Assembly: GCF_030149505.1 (NCBI RefSeq)
Contig: NZ_JASBRN010000037.1
Coordinates: forward strand, 1 to 64,000
Direction: 5' to 3'
From: Nocardioides sp.
Lineage (GTDB): Bacteria; Actinomycetota; Actinomycetes; Propionibacteriales; Nocardioidaceae
Length of the DNA stretch: 64,000 bases
Positions 55,801 through 63,689 of this stretch are shown piece after piece; the stretch's first letter is position 1, and every line of letters begins with the position of its first letter. The notes below the pieces were generated by a model, which ran no database searches, was not told where the DNA came from, and saw nothing but the letters and a program-made list of their open reading frames with translations. A program made the translations under genes and the position numbers.

Positions 55801-56742
55801 GGGGACCCGGGCGACGTACTGACCGTTGACGTCGGTCCTGGCCTTGGTCGACTGCACCTCCACCCACGTCGTCTGACCCGTGTTGCTCGTGGTCGGGTAC
55901 TCGACCGAGATCGTCACGTCCTTGACCGGCGTGGCAGGGGTCCCGGTCGTGACACGACCGCTGATCGTGGTGGTCGTCGCAGCCGGGAGCGAGGCGTTGA
56001 TCGCCTGGGCCACGCCCTTCTCGACGGTGATGAGCGGCGCGGTCTTCGGGTCGGTGGACCGGGTGCCGTTCGAGGACAGGTAGAACGTGCCGAAGGCGGG
56101 AGCACGGACCTCGAGCAGGTAGGAACCGAAGGTCAGGTCGAGCGGACCCCAGCGGCCGTCGGCGTCGGTCACGAACTTCTCGCCCTGGCCCAGCTCGGGC
56201 GTGTAGGTGACGTCACCGGTCTGTGCGTCCGCGGGCGAACGCTGGTAGAGCCGGAACTCCGCGTCCTGGATGGGTGCCCCACCGGTGGTGGTCAACCGAC
56301 CACCGATCTCGCTGCGCGTGAGACTGGCGAGGGAGCCGTCGATGCCGGTCCTCGTGCCCCCGTCGGTGACAGCGACGTCCGCTGCGGAAGCGGCGTCCTG
56401 GACGTTGTTGAAGAACTCCGACTCCAAGCCGGAGCCGCTGAAGAACACGTTGTACGTGCCGGCGCCATCGGGGGTGGACAACGAGTAGGTCCCGTCCGGA
56501 CCAGTGGTGGTCGTGGGGCCGTTCGCGATGGCCGCGCCCGCCGAGGTGCGCAGCTCGACCAGAACTCCAGGAAGGGGGCTGTTCGCGAGGGAACCCTGTC
56601 GCGTCACCTTGCCGGTGATCGTCCCCGTCGCGGCGTACGCCGGGGCGCTGAGACCTCCCACCACGAGCCCGAGCAGGGTCAGGAAGAGGAGCGGGATCGC
56701 ACCGAGTCGGGTCAGACGTCGGGACGGGACTGCAGAGCGCAT
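52861..56742 (-). CDS. Large secreted protein with carboxypeptidase-regulatory-like and Ig-like repeats
   Basis: A 1293-residue exported protein. Signal peptide of about 36 residues ending AYA. Residues about 40-720 contain several beta-sandwich modules of the carboxypeptidase-regulatory/CnaB type (repeated xITGKVTxxG and DGTYxLxVP patterns). Residues about 740-1180 hold five Ig-like repeats with the recurring GTxxVGxxLTxxxGTW and YQWLxDGxxIxGAT motifs. The final 90 residues form a basic beta-domain (KLVVRGLKKGFHSV) that often closes such proteins. There is no sortase signal or C-terminal helix. The ATG is preferred to a GTG two codons earlier because GAGG lies five bases before it. The gene splits the his operon and has its own promoter with an operator-like palindrome. 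Confidence 0.85.
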   Translation of the reverse strand: MRSAVPSRRLTRLGAIPLLFLTLLGLVVGGLSAPAYAATGTITGKVTRQGSLANSPLPGVLVELRTSAGAAIANGPTTTTGPDGTYSLSTPDGAGTYNVFFSGSGLESEFFNNVQDAASAADVAVTDGGTRTGIDGSLASLTRSEIGGRLTTTGGAPIQDAEFRLYQRSPADAQTGDVTYTPELGQGEKFVTDADGRWGPLDLTFGSYLLEVRAPAFGTFYLSSNGTRSTDPKTAPLITVEKGVAQAINASLPAATTTTISGRVTTGTPATPVKDVTISVEYPTTSNTGQTTWVEVQSTKARTDVNGQYVARVPVPEGTRKYVVGFSAPGFVTEYYQDEATREAAVTANETVAPTFENPRTGIDAVLAPATQVTGKVTDRNGVALSGVKVTPITYTPATPASGLGSWSPLGSTTATTANDGTYVLDVPAATPFRLEFAGNAGREVRWFPNATDPNAAQSLTVAQNQVLTGRDMVLSTLASFGGSVTNSDGTAYTGGGVVELWKKIDYTEQGEDGGPAHSTWELAKSRGRTGDNLSTVLSNTGAFSFSLTSGSYRLKLVDNPATNAVREGEGFLPGLVGLDDAASITIGQEQALSLQKFALPLSAEIRGKVSDRLGAAKQGESVKAFYRYVVDVNDGAPVLSDPISNVAATTAVDGSYVLDLLSRTYRVGVGGAADGSFYKTRTQTVRTFNEASDVVLAGVDVDGIDIRLTDGSPVNLQPPFITGIAAEGETLAANPGTWSGAGLTYRYQWFSAGATGDFTAISGATGSTYDIPGRVLPLPGFPGFTPARYVVQVTAVSASNVTSPAENSLPTGLSVMSDPLQGADTTTENRQVPQVTGSAVVGETLTGTDGVWSEGGTFTYRWLADEVVVPGATGKTLAVTPELLGKELQLEVTETTNDPDRVALSDKTAPVARGVLRNTARPTISGTPTVGNTLTALPGTWNDPSPSFAYQWMANGQPIAGATTNTLALTDSLVGSAIRVTVTATKPSGYTPGTASSESTAPVAEDPTKVTNRSLPVVSGTAKVGEQLSTTNGTWTNEPTSFTYQWLADGVAVTGATQQTFVLTATQAGKRMSVRVTAAKTGLTSGQATSAQTALVAPADGTDPETCEITVTGGPTVAGTPEVGNVLAVTNGTTTPDGVTATYQWLRDGRVITGATGATYRVVTADAGSALAVRVTYSKTDCADVVRTVQAGTVPDAEPTDPVKPRLDTKKKIKGNKFVLRVTVTASTQDPVQGALVLKEGSKRLAGGMLNAEGKRKLVVRGLKKGFHSVRLTFQGNDLVRERSKTFTFTIR

Positions 56743-56854
56743 GTTCACCTCGAGGCGGGGGGTACAGACGGGACCGGTGGGGTGCCGGCACGCTCACAAC
56801 CCCGACACCCCGCCGGGTGTTACGGGAGATCCCCGAGAAAGCCTCGAACACGGG

Positions 56855-56860
56855 AAGTTA
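56855..56860 (-). promoter_or_regulatory. Possible -10 element of the Ig-like protein gene
   Basis: TAACTT on the minus strand, about 115 bases before the start codon. The neighbouring palindrome falls in the interval between this hexamer and the -35 position. Confidence 0.4.
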
Positions 56861-56866
56861 AGGCCC

Positions 56867-56882
56867 TGTGGTCCAGACCACA
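56867..56882. promoter_or_regulatory. Palindromic operator resembling a DasR dre site
   Basis: TGTGGTCCAGACCACA: 7-bp arms around two bases. It matches 13 of 16 positions of the Streptomyces DasR consensus A-S-TGGTCTAGACCA-S-T, including the GGTC/GACC core. It would be bound by a GntR-family regulator; no such regulator is encoded in the window. Its place between the -10 and -35 positions suits a repressor. Confidence 0.45.
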
Positions 56883-56883
56883 C

Positions 56884-56908
56884 CGGTGGGCGGCTTGGCT
56901 GCCCACCG
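56884..56908 (-). terminator. Possible terminator after hisF
   Basis: CGGTGGGC and GCCCACCG form an 8-bp stem with a nine-base loop, about 20 bases beyond the hisF stop. It may isolate the his operon from the Ig-like gene. Confidence 0.5.
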
Positions 56909-56927
56909 CGCGGGACGGTAAAGGAGA

Positions 56928-57704
56928 TCAGCGCACGGGGTGCCCTGCGGCCGCCAGGGATGCCTTGACCTCGGAGACCCGGCAGGTGCCGAAGTGGAAG
57001 ACGGTGGCCGCGAGGACCGCGTCCGCCCCGGCGTCGACCGCCGGGGCGAAGTGCTCGAGCCGGCCTGCGCCGCCGGAGGCGATGACCGGGACGGTGACCT
57101 CACGGCGTACGGCAGCGATCAGCTCGAGGTCGAAGCCGTCCTGGGTGCCGTCGGCGTCCATCGCGTTGAGCAGGATCTCCCCCGCGCCGAGCTCGGCCGC
57201 CCGGGCCGCCCACTCCAGCGCGTCCACGCCGGCGGACTGCCGACCGCCGTGGGTGGTCACCTCGAAGCCGGACGGGCACCTGTTGGTCGAGCCTGTCGAG
57301 ACCCGACGCGCGTCGACGGAGAGCACGAGCACCTGGTTGCCGAAGCGGTCGGCGATCTCGGCGATCAGCTCCGGCCGCCGGATCGCGGCGGTGTTGACCG
57401 CAACCTTGTCGGCGCCGGCGCGCAGGAGCCGGTCGACGTCCGCGGTCGAGGAGACTCCCCCGCCGACGGTCAGCGGGATGAAGACCTCCTCGGCGCACCG
57501 CGAGACCACCTGCATGGTCGTCGCGCGACCCTCGTGCGAGGCGGAGATGTCGAGGAAGGTCAGCTCGTCGGCACCCTCGGCGTCGTAGGTGCGGGCCAGC
57601 TCGACCGGGTCACCGGCGTCGCGGAGGTCCTGGAAGTTGATGCCCTTGACCACCCGGCCGCCGTCGACGTCGAGGCACGGGATGACCCGGACCGCCAGGC
57701 TCAC
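56928..57704 (-). CDS. hisF: Imidazole glycerol phosphate synthase cyclase subunit
   Basis: TIM-barrel cyclase that uses ammonia from HisH to form imidazole glycerol phosphate and AICAR. It is 258 residues. [15 protein letters not shown] (catalytic Asp near residue 11), FLDISAS, VGGGVSS, the [10 protein letters not shown] block, [11 protein letters not shown] (second catalytic Asp) and ASGGAG are all intact. The GTG start overlaps the priA stop (GTGA). The loop after SVDARR is unusual: it reads VSTGSTN and is coded by a TCGAG-rich palindromic repeat in place of the usual short Gly/Pro/Glu loop. Confidence 0.95.
   Translation of the reverse strand: MSLAVRVIPCLDVDGGRVVKGINFQDLRDAGDPVELARTYDAEGADELTFLDISASHEGRATTMQVVSRCAEEVFIPLTVGGGVSSTADVDRLLRAGADKVAVNTAAIRRPELIAEIADRFGNQVLVLSVDARRVSTGSTNRCPSGFEVTTHGGRQSAGVDALEWAARAAELGAGEILLNAMDADGTQDGFDLELIAAVRREVTVPVIASGGAGRLEHFAPAVDAGADAVLAATVFHFGTCRVSEVKASLAAAGHPVR
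57285..57303. repeat. TCGAG palindromic repeat inside hisF
   Basis: GGTCGAG, three bases, then GTCGAGACC. These are the two outer arms seen in the 63072 element joined without its central hairpin. Here they are read in frame as a protein loop. Confidence 0.65.
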
Positions 57705-58435
57705 GCGCGGCCCTGGGTCAGCGCGAGGGCGTCCTCGAGGGTGAAGCGCCCCTCGTAGAGCGCCGTGCCGGCGATCGCGCCCTCGACGCCGATCGGCACC
57801 AGGTCCATGAGCGCGCGGATGTCGTCGAGGGTCGTGACGCCGCCGGAGGCCACGACCGGCGCGGAGGTGACCGCGCAGACGTCGCGCAGCAGCTGGAGGT
57901 TGGGGCCGGCGAGCATGCCGTCCTTGTTGACGTCGGTGACGACGTACCGAGCGCAGCCCTCGGAGTCCAGACGGGCCAGCACGTCGTAGAGGTCGCCGCC
58001 CTCGCGGGTCCAGCCACGGGCGGCCAGGGTGCGGCCGCGGACGTCGAGGCCGATCGCGACCCGGTCGCCGTGCTCGGCGATGATCTTGGCGCACCACTCT
58101 GGCTGCTCGAGGGCCGCGGTGCCGATGTTGACCCGGGTGCAGCCGGTCGCCAGCGCAGCCTCGAGCGACTCGTCGTCGCGGATGCCACCGCTCATCTCGA
58201 CCTTGATGTCGAGGGCGCCGACGATCTCGGCCTGCAGCTCGCGGTTGCTGCCGCGTCCGAAGGCAGCATCGAGGTCGACCAGGTGCAGCCACTCCGCGCC
58301 GGCGTCCTGCCAGCGGCGGGCCGCGGCCACGGGGTCGCCGTAGACGCGCTCGGAGCCGGCGACGCCCTGGGCGAGCTGGACGGCCCGGCCCTCGGTGATG
58401 TCGACGGCGGGCAGCAGCTCGAGGTAGTCGCTCAT
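57701..58435 (-). CDS. priA: Bifunctional HisA/TrpF isomerase PriA
   Basis: Sugar isomerase of 244 residues acting on ProFAR (histidine path) and, in actinobacteria, also on phosphoribosylanthranilate (tryptophan path). [15 protein letters not shown] holds the first catalytic Asp, [10 protein letters not shown] the substrate loop, and [15 protein letters not shown] the second catalytic Asp and PriA-like lid. The dual role is inferred from phylum and from absence of trpF near the trp genes. The ATG was chosen as the residue directly before the family start; hisH ends 77 bases upstream, while hisF follows with a four-base overlap. Confidence 0.93.
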   Translation of the reverse strand: MSDYLELLPAVDITEGRAVQLAQGVAGSERVYGDPVAAARRWQDAGAEWLHLVDLDAAFGRGSNRELQAEIVGALDIKVEMSGGIRDDESLEAALATGCTRVNIGTAALEQPEWCAKIIAEHGDRVAIGLDVRGRTLAARGWTREGGDLYDVLARLDSEGCARYVVTDVNKDGMLAGPNLQLLRDVCAVTSAPVVASGGVTTLDDIRALMDLVPIGVEGAIAGTALYEGRFTLEDALALTQGRA

Positions 58436-58512
58436 GTCTTCTTCCGGTGCTCTCTTCGTGTTCGTACGCCGCTGGGCGCGGCTCGCGGGGGTGTCGGCCG
58501 GTCCGGGTCGAC

Positions 58513-59163
58513 TCAGAGGGTGGCGACCCAGTTGCGCAGGAGCGCGGCGCCGGCGTCCCCGGACTTCTCCGGGTGGAACTGGGTGGCCCACAGCGGGCCG
58601 TTCTCGACCGCCGCCACGAAGCGGTCGCCGGTCTCGGGGGTGGGACCGGTCTCGGTCCAGGTGACCAGGGGCGCGCGGGTGCGGTCGTTGGTCACCAACG
58701 TCCAGTCGCGCACGCCGTAGGAGTGGACGAAGTAGAACCGCTCGTCCTCGACGCCGGCGAACATCTGCGAGCCCTCGGGCACCGCGACGGTGTTCCAGCC
58801 CATGTGCGGCACCACGGGCGCCTGCAGGCGCTCGACCAGGCCCGGCCACTCGTCGCAGCCCTCGGTCTCGACGCCGTGCTCGATCCCGCGGGCGAAGAGC
58901 ACCTGCATGCCGACGCAGATCCCGAGGACCGGGCGCCCGCCGGCGAGCCGACGGCCGATGATGCGCTCGCCCTTCACCGCCCGCAGACCGGCCATGCACG
59001 CGGCGTACGCCCCGACGCCGGGGACGAGCAGGCCGTCGGCCTCGAGCGCCGCGTCGAAGTCGGAGGTGAGCTCGACGTCAGCGCCGGCGCGCTCGACCGC
59101 GCGCACGGCGGAGCGGAGGTTGCCCGACCCGTAGTCGAGGACGACCACCCGGGGTGAGGTCAC
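58513..59163 (-). CDS. hisH: Imidazole glycerol phosphate synthase glutaminase subunit
   Basis: Class I glutamine amidotransferase partner of HisF, 216 residues. The catalytic triad is visible as Cys in LGICVGMQ, His and Glu in [18 protein letters not shown] starts the domain and PHMGWN contacts HisF. The start overlaps the hisB stop by four bases (GTGA). Confidence 0.95.
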   Translation of the reverse strand: MTSPRVVVLDYGSGNLRSAVRAVERAGADVELTSDFDAALEADGLLVPGVGAYAACMAGLRAVKGERIIGRRLAGGRPVLGICVGMQVLFARGIEHGVETEGCDEWPGLVERLQAPVVPHMGWNTVAVPEGSQMFAGVEDERFYFVHSYGVRDWTLVTNDRTRAPLVTWTETGPTPETGDRFVAAVENGPLWATQFHPEKSGDAGAALLRNWVATL

Positions 59164-59768
59164 AGAGTGCCCTTGGTGGACGGCACGCCGGTCTCGCGCG
59201 GGTCGATCGCGACCGCGTCGCGGAAGGCCCGGGCGAACGCCTTGAACTGCGTCTCCACGATGTGGTGCGGCTCGCGACCGGCCAGCACCCGCACGTGGAT
59301 CGCGAGGTGGGCGTGGAAGGCGATCGTCTCGAAGACGTGCTTGGTCAGCGACCCCAGGTAGGAGACGCCGGAGCCGCCGAGCTGGACGTACTGCTGACCC
59401 TCGGGCTCGCCGGTGTGCACGCAGTAGGGGCGACCGGAGACGTCGACCACGGCCTGGACCAGCGCCTCGTCGAGCGGCACGGTGGCGTCACCGAAGCGGC
59501 GCACCCCGGTCTTGTCGCCCAGCGCCTGGCGCAGGGCCTGGCCCAGCGCGATCGCGGTGTCCTCGACGGTGTGGTGGGCGTCGATGTGGACGTCGCCCTC
59601 GGTCTGCACCGTCAGGTCGACCAGCGCGTGCCGCGCGAAGGCGGTGAGCATGTGGTCGTAGAAGCCGACGCCGGTCGAGATGTCGTGGCGGCCGGTCCCG
59701 TCGAGGTCGACCTCGACGAGCACCTTGGACTCGCTGGTCTGGCGCTCCACGCGTCCGGTGCGGCTCAT
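59160..59768 (-). CDS. hisB: Imidazoleglycerol-phosphate dehydratase
   Basis: Monofunctional dehydratase, 202 residues, without the phosphatase domain found in enterobacteria. The two manganese-binding motifs are clear: FYDHML with [17 protein letters not shown], and [14 protein letters not shown] with [18 protein letters not shown] overlaps the hisC stop (ATGA). Confidence 0.96.
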   Translation of the reverse strand: MSRTGRVERQTSESKVLVEVDLDGTGRHDISTGVGFYDHMLTAFARHALVDLTVQTEGDVHIDAHHTVEDTAIALGQALRQALGDKTGVRRFGDATVPLDEALVQAVVDVSGRPYCVHTGEPEGQQYVQLGGSGVSYLGSLTKHVFETIAFHAHLAIHVRVLAGREPHHIVETQFKAFARAFRDAVAIDPRETGVPSTKGTL

Positions 59769-60904
59769 GGCTCTCTCCTCAGCTCTTCGCGTGCACCCGA
59801 CTCCTCGAGCACCACGTCCACAGCAGCGCGGAACGCTGCCATCTCCTCGGGCGTCCCGATGGACACCCGCAGCCAGCCCTCGGGACCGACCTCGCGGACG
59901 AGGACACCCTCGTCCAGCAACCGCTGCCACACAGCATGCCGGTCCGCGAACCTGCCGAACAACGCGAAGTTCGCGTCGGAGTCGGCCACCTGCAGCCCCC
60001 GACCGCGCAGCCAGGCGACGCACTCGTCGCGCTCCCGTCGCAGGTCGTCCACCTTGCCGAGCAGCTCCTCGCGGTGGCGCAGCGCCGCCAGCGCCACGGC
60101 CTGGCTGACCGCGGACAGGTGGTAGGGCAGGCGCACGACCCGGATCGCGTCGCAGATCGCGGGGTCGGCGGCGAGGTAGCCCAGCCGCAGCCCAGCGCCT
60201 GCGAAGGCCTTGCTCATGGTGCGGCTGACCACCAGGTTGCGGTGGGTCGGCAGCAGCTCGACCGCGCTCGGCGTCCCGGCGCGGCGGAACTCGCCGTACG
60301 CCTCGTCGACGACCAGCAGTCCGTCCTCGCCGAGCGCGTCGCACAGCCGACCGACGGCCTCGGGGTCCAGTGCCGTGCCGGTCGGGTTGTTGGGGCTCGG
60401 CAGCAGCACGACGCTCGGCCGCTCGGCCTCCACCAGCGCCACGGCGGCGTCGACGTCGAGGGTGAAGTCCTCGGCCCGACGGCCGACCACGAAGCGCGAG
60501 TGGGTGTCGCGGGCGTACTCGGGGTACATCGAGTACGTCGGCGCGAAGCTCACCACGGTGCGCCCCGGTCCCCCGAAGGCCTGCAGGATCTGCAGCATCA
60601 CCTCGTTGGAGCCGTTGGCCGCCCACACCTGCTCGGCGGTGATCGGCTCCTGGCCGGGCGCCACGTCACGGGAGAGGTACGCCGCCAGCGCCTCGCGCAG
60701 GGCCAGGTGCTCGCGGTCGGGGTAGCGGTTCAGCCCGCGGGCCGCCTCCGCGGCCGCGGCGGCGATGTCGGCGACGCAGGCCTCGGAGGGGCCGTAGGGG
60801 TTCTCGTTGGTGTTGAGCTGCACGGGCGCGACCTCCAGCGAGAGCTGGGGGGCGCCGTACGGCGCGAGGCCGCGCAGCTCCTCACGGAGCGGCGGGAAGG
60901 TCAT
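59765..60904 (-). CDS. hisC: Histidinol-phosphate aminotransferase
   Basis: PLP-dependent aminotransferase, 379 residues, using glutamate as amino donor. [11 protein letters not shown] starts the family homology, [10 protein letters not shown] binds cofactor phosphate, SPNNPTGTA carries the cofactor Asn, and the PLP lysine is in [17 protein letters not shown]; the C-terminal Arg lies in GWLRVSIG. It lies 11 bases after hisD and overlaps hisB. Confidence 0.95.
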   Translation of the reverse strand: MTFPPLREELRGLAPYGAPQLSLEVAPVQLNTNENPYGPSEACVADIAAAAAEAARGLNRYPDREHLALREALAAYLSRDVAPGQEPITAEQVWAANGSNEVMLQILQAFGGPGRTVVSFAPTYSMYPEYARDTHSRFVVGRRAEDFTLDVDAAVALVEAERPSVVLLPSPNNPTGTALDPEAVGRLCDALGEDGLLVVDEAYGEFRRAGTPSAVELLPTHRNLVVSRTMSKAFAGAGLRLGYLAADPAICDAIRVVRLPYHLSAVSQAVALAALRHREELLGKVDDLRRERDECVAWLRGRGLQVADSDANFALFGRFADRHAVWQRLLDEGVLVREVGPEGWLRVSIGTPEEMAAFRAAVDVVLEESGAREELRREP

Positions 60905-60915
60905 GGGGCTCCCGA

Positions 60916-62232
60916 CTACTTCTGGAAGCGGATGCGGATGGACTGCCCGTGACCGGGCAGGTCCTCGGCCTCGGCGAGCGTGACGACGTGGTCCGCCACC
61001 GCCTCCAGCCCCTCGCGGGAGTAGTCCACGACGTGGATCGACTTGGTGAACGCCCGCACCGACAGGCCCGAGGAGTGGCAGGCACAGCCCCCGGTCGGCA
61101 GCACGTGGTTGGAGCCCGCGCAGTAGTCGCCCAGGGCGGTCGGCGCGTGGTCGCCGATGAAGATCGCGCCCGCGTTGCGGATGCGCGCCGCGACGGCCGC
61201 GGCGTCCCGGGTCTGGATCTCCAGGTGCTCGGCGGCGTAGGCGTCGCAGACCGCGACGCCCTGGTCGAGGTCGTCGACCAGCACGATCGCGGACTGGCTG
61301 CCGCCGAGTGCGGTCTTGACGCGCTCGACGTGACCGGTCGTGGCGACCTGCTTGTCCAGCTCGGCGTCGACGTCGTCGGCCAGGGTCTCGGAGTCGGTGA
61401 TCAGCACCGCGGCGGCCAGCGGGTCGTGCTCGGCCTCGGCGATCAGGTCGGCGGCGACGTACGCCGCGTCCGCGGTCTCGTCGGCCAGGATGGCGACCTC
61501 AGTGGGGCCGGCCTCGGAGTCGACACCGATGAGCCCCTTGAGCAGGCGCTTGGCGGTGACCACCCAGATGTTGCCGGGGCCAGTCACCAGGTCGACCTTG
61601 GCGCACGGGCCGGTGCCGTAGGCGAACATCGCGATCGCCTGGGCGCCACCGACGGCGTAGACCTCCTCGACGCCGAGCAGCGCGCACGCGGCCAGGATCG
61701 TGGGGTGCGGCAGTCCGCCGAACTCCGCCTGCGGCGGGCTGGCCAGGGCGAGCGACGGCACGCCGGCCACCTGGGCGGGGACGACGTTCATCAGGACGCT
61801 GGAGACCAGCGGGGCCAGGCCGCCGGGGACGTAGAGGCCGACGCGGCCGACCGGGACCTTGCGGTGCACGACCCGGGCACCCGGGCCGAGGTCAGTGACG
61901 ACGTCCTGCTCGAGCTCGCCCTCGCTGGCCACGCGCAGGCGCCGGATCGACTCCTCGAGGCCCGCACGGATTGCGGGGTCGAGCTCGGCGAGCGCGCGGG
62001 TCATGGCCTCGACGGGGACCCGGATGTCGGTCTGGGTCACGCCGTCGAACTTCTGCGACATCTCCAGGATCGCCTCGAGGCCGCGGGTGCGGACCTCCTC
62101 GCAGATCGCATGGGTCGCCGGCACCGCCGCCTCGACGTCGAAGTCGGCACGCGGCAGGGCCGTCCGGTAGTCGAACGGCTCACCCACCGCGCGGCCGGTG
62201 GCGGCGCTGCGCAGGTCGATGCGGCGGATCAT
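60916..62232 (-). CDS. hisD: Histidinol dehydrogenase
   Basis: Last step of histidine synthesis, a zinc- and NAD-dependent four-electron oxidation of histidinol to histidine. It is 438 residues. [18 protein letters not shown], the [15 protein letters not shown] block and the zinc/active-site segments AEHDPLAAA and [14 protein letters not shown] are complete. First gene of the his operon. The ATG has TAGACT seven bases upstream and is therefore probably leaderless; a longer frame from upstream is not supported. Confidence 0.96.
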   Translation of the reverse strand: MIRRIDLRSAATGRAVGEPFDYRTALPRADFDVEAAVPATHAICEEVRTRGLEAILEMSQKFDGVTQTDIRVPVEAMTRALAELDPAIRAGLEESIRRLRVASEGELEQDVVTDLGPGARVVHRKVPVGRVGLYVPGGLAPLVSSVLMNVVPAQVAGVPSLALASPPQAEFGGLPHPTILAACALLGVEEVYAVGGAQAIAMFAYGTGPCAKVDLVTGPGNIWVVTAKRLLKGLIGVDSEAGPTEVAILADETADAAYVAADLIAEAEHDPLAAAVLITDSETLADDVDAELDKQVATTGHVERVKTALGGSQSAIVLVDDLDQGVAVCDAYAAEHLEIQTRDAAAVAARIRNAGAIFIGDHAPTALGDYCAGSNHVLPTGGCACHSSGLSVRAFTKSIHVVDYSREGLEAVADHVVTLAEAEDLPGHGQSIRIRFQK

Positions 62233-62239
62233 GGTCCCG

Positions 62240-62245
62240 AGTCTA
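62240..62245 (-). promoter_or_regulatory. Leaderless -10 element of the his operon
   Basis: TAGACT on the minus strand, seven bases before the hisD ATG. There is no room for a his leader peptide or attenuator downstream of it. Confidence 0.55.
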
Positions 62246-62336
62246 CGAGCGGGGTCGAGGCGGTTCCCCACCCCCGCCCCGCGGTGGACGTACGGCGGGT
62301 GGTGGCTCACACCCCTCCGTGGCTGGTCGGGTGCCC

Positions 62337-62342
62337 TAACCT
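62337..62342 (+). promoter_or_regulatory. Leaderless -10 element of the LON-domain gene
   Basis: TAACCT, six bases before the GTG start codon. Confidence 0.5.
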
Positions 62343-62348
62343 CGACCC

Positions 62349-63023
62349 GTGCCCGACTCCCTGCCGATGTTCCCTCTGAACTCGGTGCTGTTCCCGGGTG
62401 TCACCGTGCCCCTGCGCGTCTTCGAGGACCGCTACCGCGCGCTGGTCCACCACCTGCTCCGGATCGAGGACCCCGCGCAGCGGCTGTTCGGCTCGGTCGG
62501 CATCCGCGAGGGCTACGAGGTCGGCGAGCACGGCGCCCAGTCGCTCTACCGCGTCGGGGTCCGGCTGCAGCTCACCGAGGCCGAGCAGCACCCGGACGGC
62601 ACGTTCTCCGTGCTCGCGGTCGGTCGCGACCGGTTCGAGCTGGACCACCTCGACGGGTCCGGCGCCTTCCCCTCCGGCCACGTGCAGCTGCGCGAGGAGA
62701 CCGAGCCGCCGCTCGACGCGGCGCTCGAGGACCTGATGGACCGGGCCCGGGCCACCTTCACCGCCTACCGGGCGGCCCTGGCCGAGATCCGCGCGGACCC
62801 GCACGAGGGTGTGCTCCCCCAGGACCCGACGTACCTCTCGTGGACGCTGGCGGCCAGCGCCCCGCTGCCGATGCCCGAGCGGCAGGCACTGCTGGAGGCG
62901 GACGACGCCGCCGACCGGCTGCGCCTGGTGACCGACCTGCTGCGCGACGAGCTGCGGGCGATGAACGTCATCCCCTCGCTGCCGGCCACCGAGGTCGCGC
63001 GCACCCGCTGGTCGCCGAACTGA
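62349..63023 (+). CDS. LON peptidase substrate-binding domain protein
   Basis: A 224-residue protein consisting of the N-terminal (substrate-binding) domain of Lon protease without ATPase or protease parts. The start [29 protein letters not shown] is the family signature, and [12 protein letters not shown] follows. The C-terminal part is mainly helical. Function is unknown; proposed roles are protein binding or quality control. It is divergent from hisD, as in several actinobacteria. The GTG start has TAACCT six bases upstream. Confidence 0.87.
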   Translation: MPDSLPMFPLNSVLFPGVTVPLRVFEDRYRALVHHLLRIEDPAQRLFGSVGIREGYEVGEHGAQSLYRVGVRLQLTEAEQHPDGTFSVLAVGRDRFELDHLDGSGAFPSGHVQLREETEPPLDAALEDLMDRARATFTAYRAALAEIRADPHEGVLPQDPTYLSWTLAASAPLPMPERQALLEADDAADRLRLVTDLLRDELRAMNVIPSLPATEVARTRWSPN

Positions 63024-63068
63024 GCCGCCAGGGCCCGTCCGAGGCACGAGGACGGTCCCGTCGGCGGC
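63024..63068 (+). terminator. Terminator after the LON-domain gene
   Basis: Nested inverted repeat: outer GCCGCC/GGCGGC and inner GGGCCCGTCC/GGACGGTCCC with one mismatch, starting directly after the stop codon. Confidence 0.45.
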
Positions 63069-63071
63069 GAA

Positions 63072-63124
63072 GGTCGAGCAAGCCCGCGGCTGAGGGACGA
63101 AGCCGCGACAGGCGTGTCGAGACC
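63072..63124. repeat. TCGAG-armed palindromic repetitive element
   Basis: Outer arms GGTCGAG and GTCGAGACC enclose an inner perfect 7-bp hairpin (CGCGGCT and AGCCGCG). This layout is that of short interspersed REP-like elements. It lies between the LON-domain gene and ybaK. The shortened arm pair also occurs inside hisF. Confidence 0.6.
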
Positions 63125-63146
63125 CCGCAAGACGAAAGGTGACCTG

Positions 63147-63632
63147 ATGCCGAGGAAGAACGCCGGCGGCACCCCCGCCACGGTGGCGCTGACCCGCGCC
63201 GGCATCGACTTCACCCTGCGCCCCTACGAGCACGACCCGCGTGCGGAGTCCTACGGGCTCGAGGCCGCCGCGGCCCTCGGGGTGGCGCCCGAGCGGGTCT
63301 TCAAGACCCTGCTGGCCGACCTCGACGGGCAGCTGGTCGTGGGCGTCGTGCCCGTCACCGGACAGCTGGACCTCAAGGCGCTGGCCCGGGCGCTGGGCGG
63401 CAGCCGGGCCGCGATGGCCGACCCCGCGGCCGCCGAGCGCGCCACGGGGTACGTCGTCGGCGGCATCTCCCCCATCGGCCAGCGCAAGCGCCACCGGACC
63501 GTCGTCGACGCCTCGGCGCTCACCCACGACCGGGTGCTCGTCTCCGGGGGACACCGCGGCCTCGACATCGAGCTGGCACCGGCCGACCTGCTGGCCGTCA
63601 CCGACGCGGTGACGGCCAGGATCGGCCGCTGA
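63147..63632 (+). CDS. ybaK: Cys-tRNA(Pro)/Cys-tRNA(Cys) deacylase
   Basis: Trans-editing protein of the YbaK/EbsC type, 161 residues, that removes cysteine from mischarged tRNA(Pro). The family start PATVALTRAGIDFTLRPYEHDP, the catalytic lysine in ERVFKTLLADLDG and the conserved GYVVGGISPIGQRKR and GGHRGLDIELAP blocks are present. The ATG is preceded by AAAGGTGA. It follows the REP-like element and a terminator and is likely its own transcription unit. Confidence 0.92.
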   Translation: MPRKNAGGTPATVALTRAGIDFTLRPYEHDPRAESYGLEAAAALGVAPERVFKTLLADLDGQLVVGVVPVTGQLDLKALARALGGSRAAMADPAAAERATGYVVGGISPIGQRKRHRTVVDASALTHDRVLVSGGHRGLDIELAPADLLAVTDAVTARIGR

Positions 63633-63689
63633 CGGCACGGCGGCTCCCGCTGCGGCCCCGCCGCGGCCCCTGCTGCTGCGCGGTCCGGG

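Noticed and set aside
52753..57588. A 1611-codon open frame antisense to the Ig-like gene and hisF
   Set aside because: It crosses two genes with complete domain evidence on the other strand and has no recognisable domain of its own.
62233..62348. A histidine attenuator upstream of hisD
   Set aside because: The -10 element is seven bases from the hisD start, leaving no leader, and there is no run of histidine codons.
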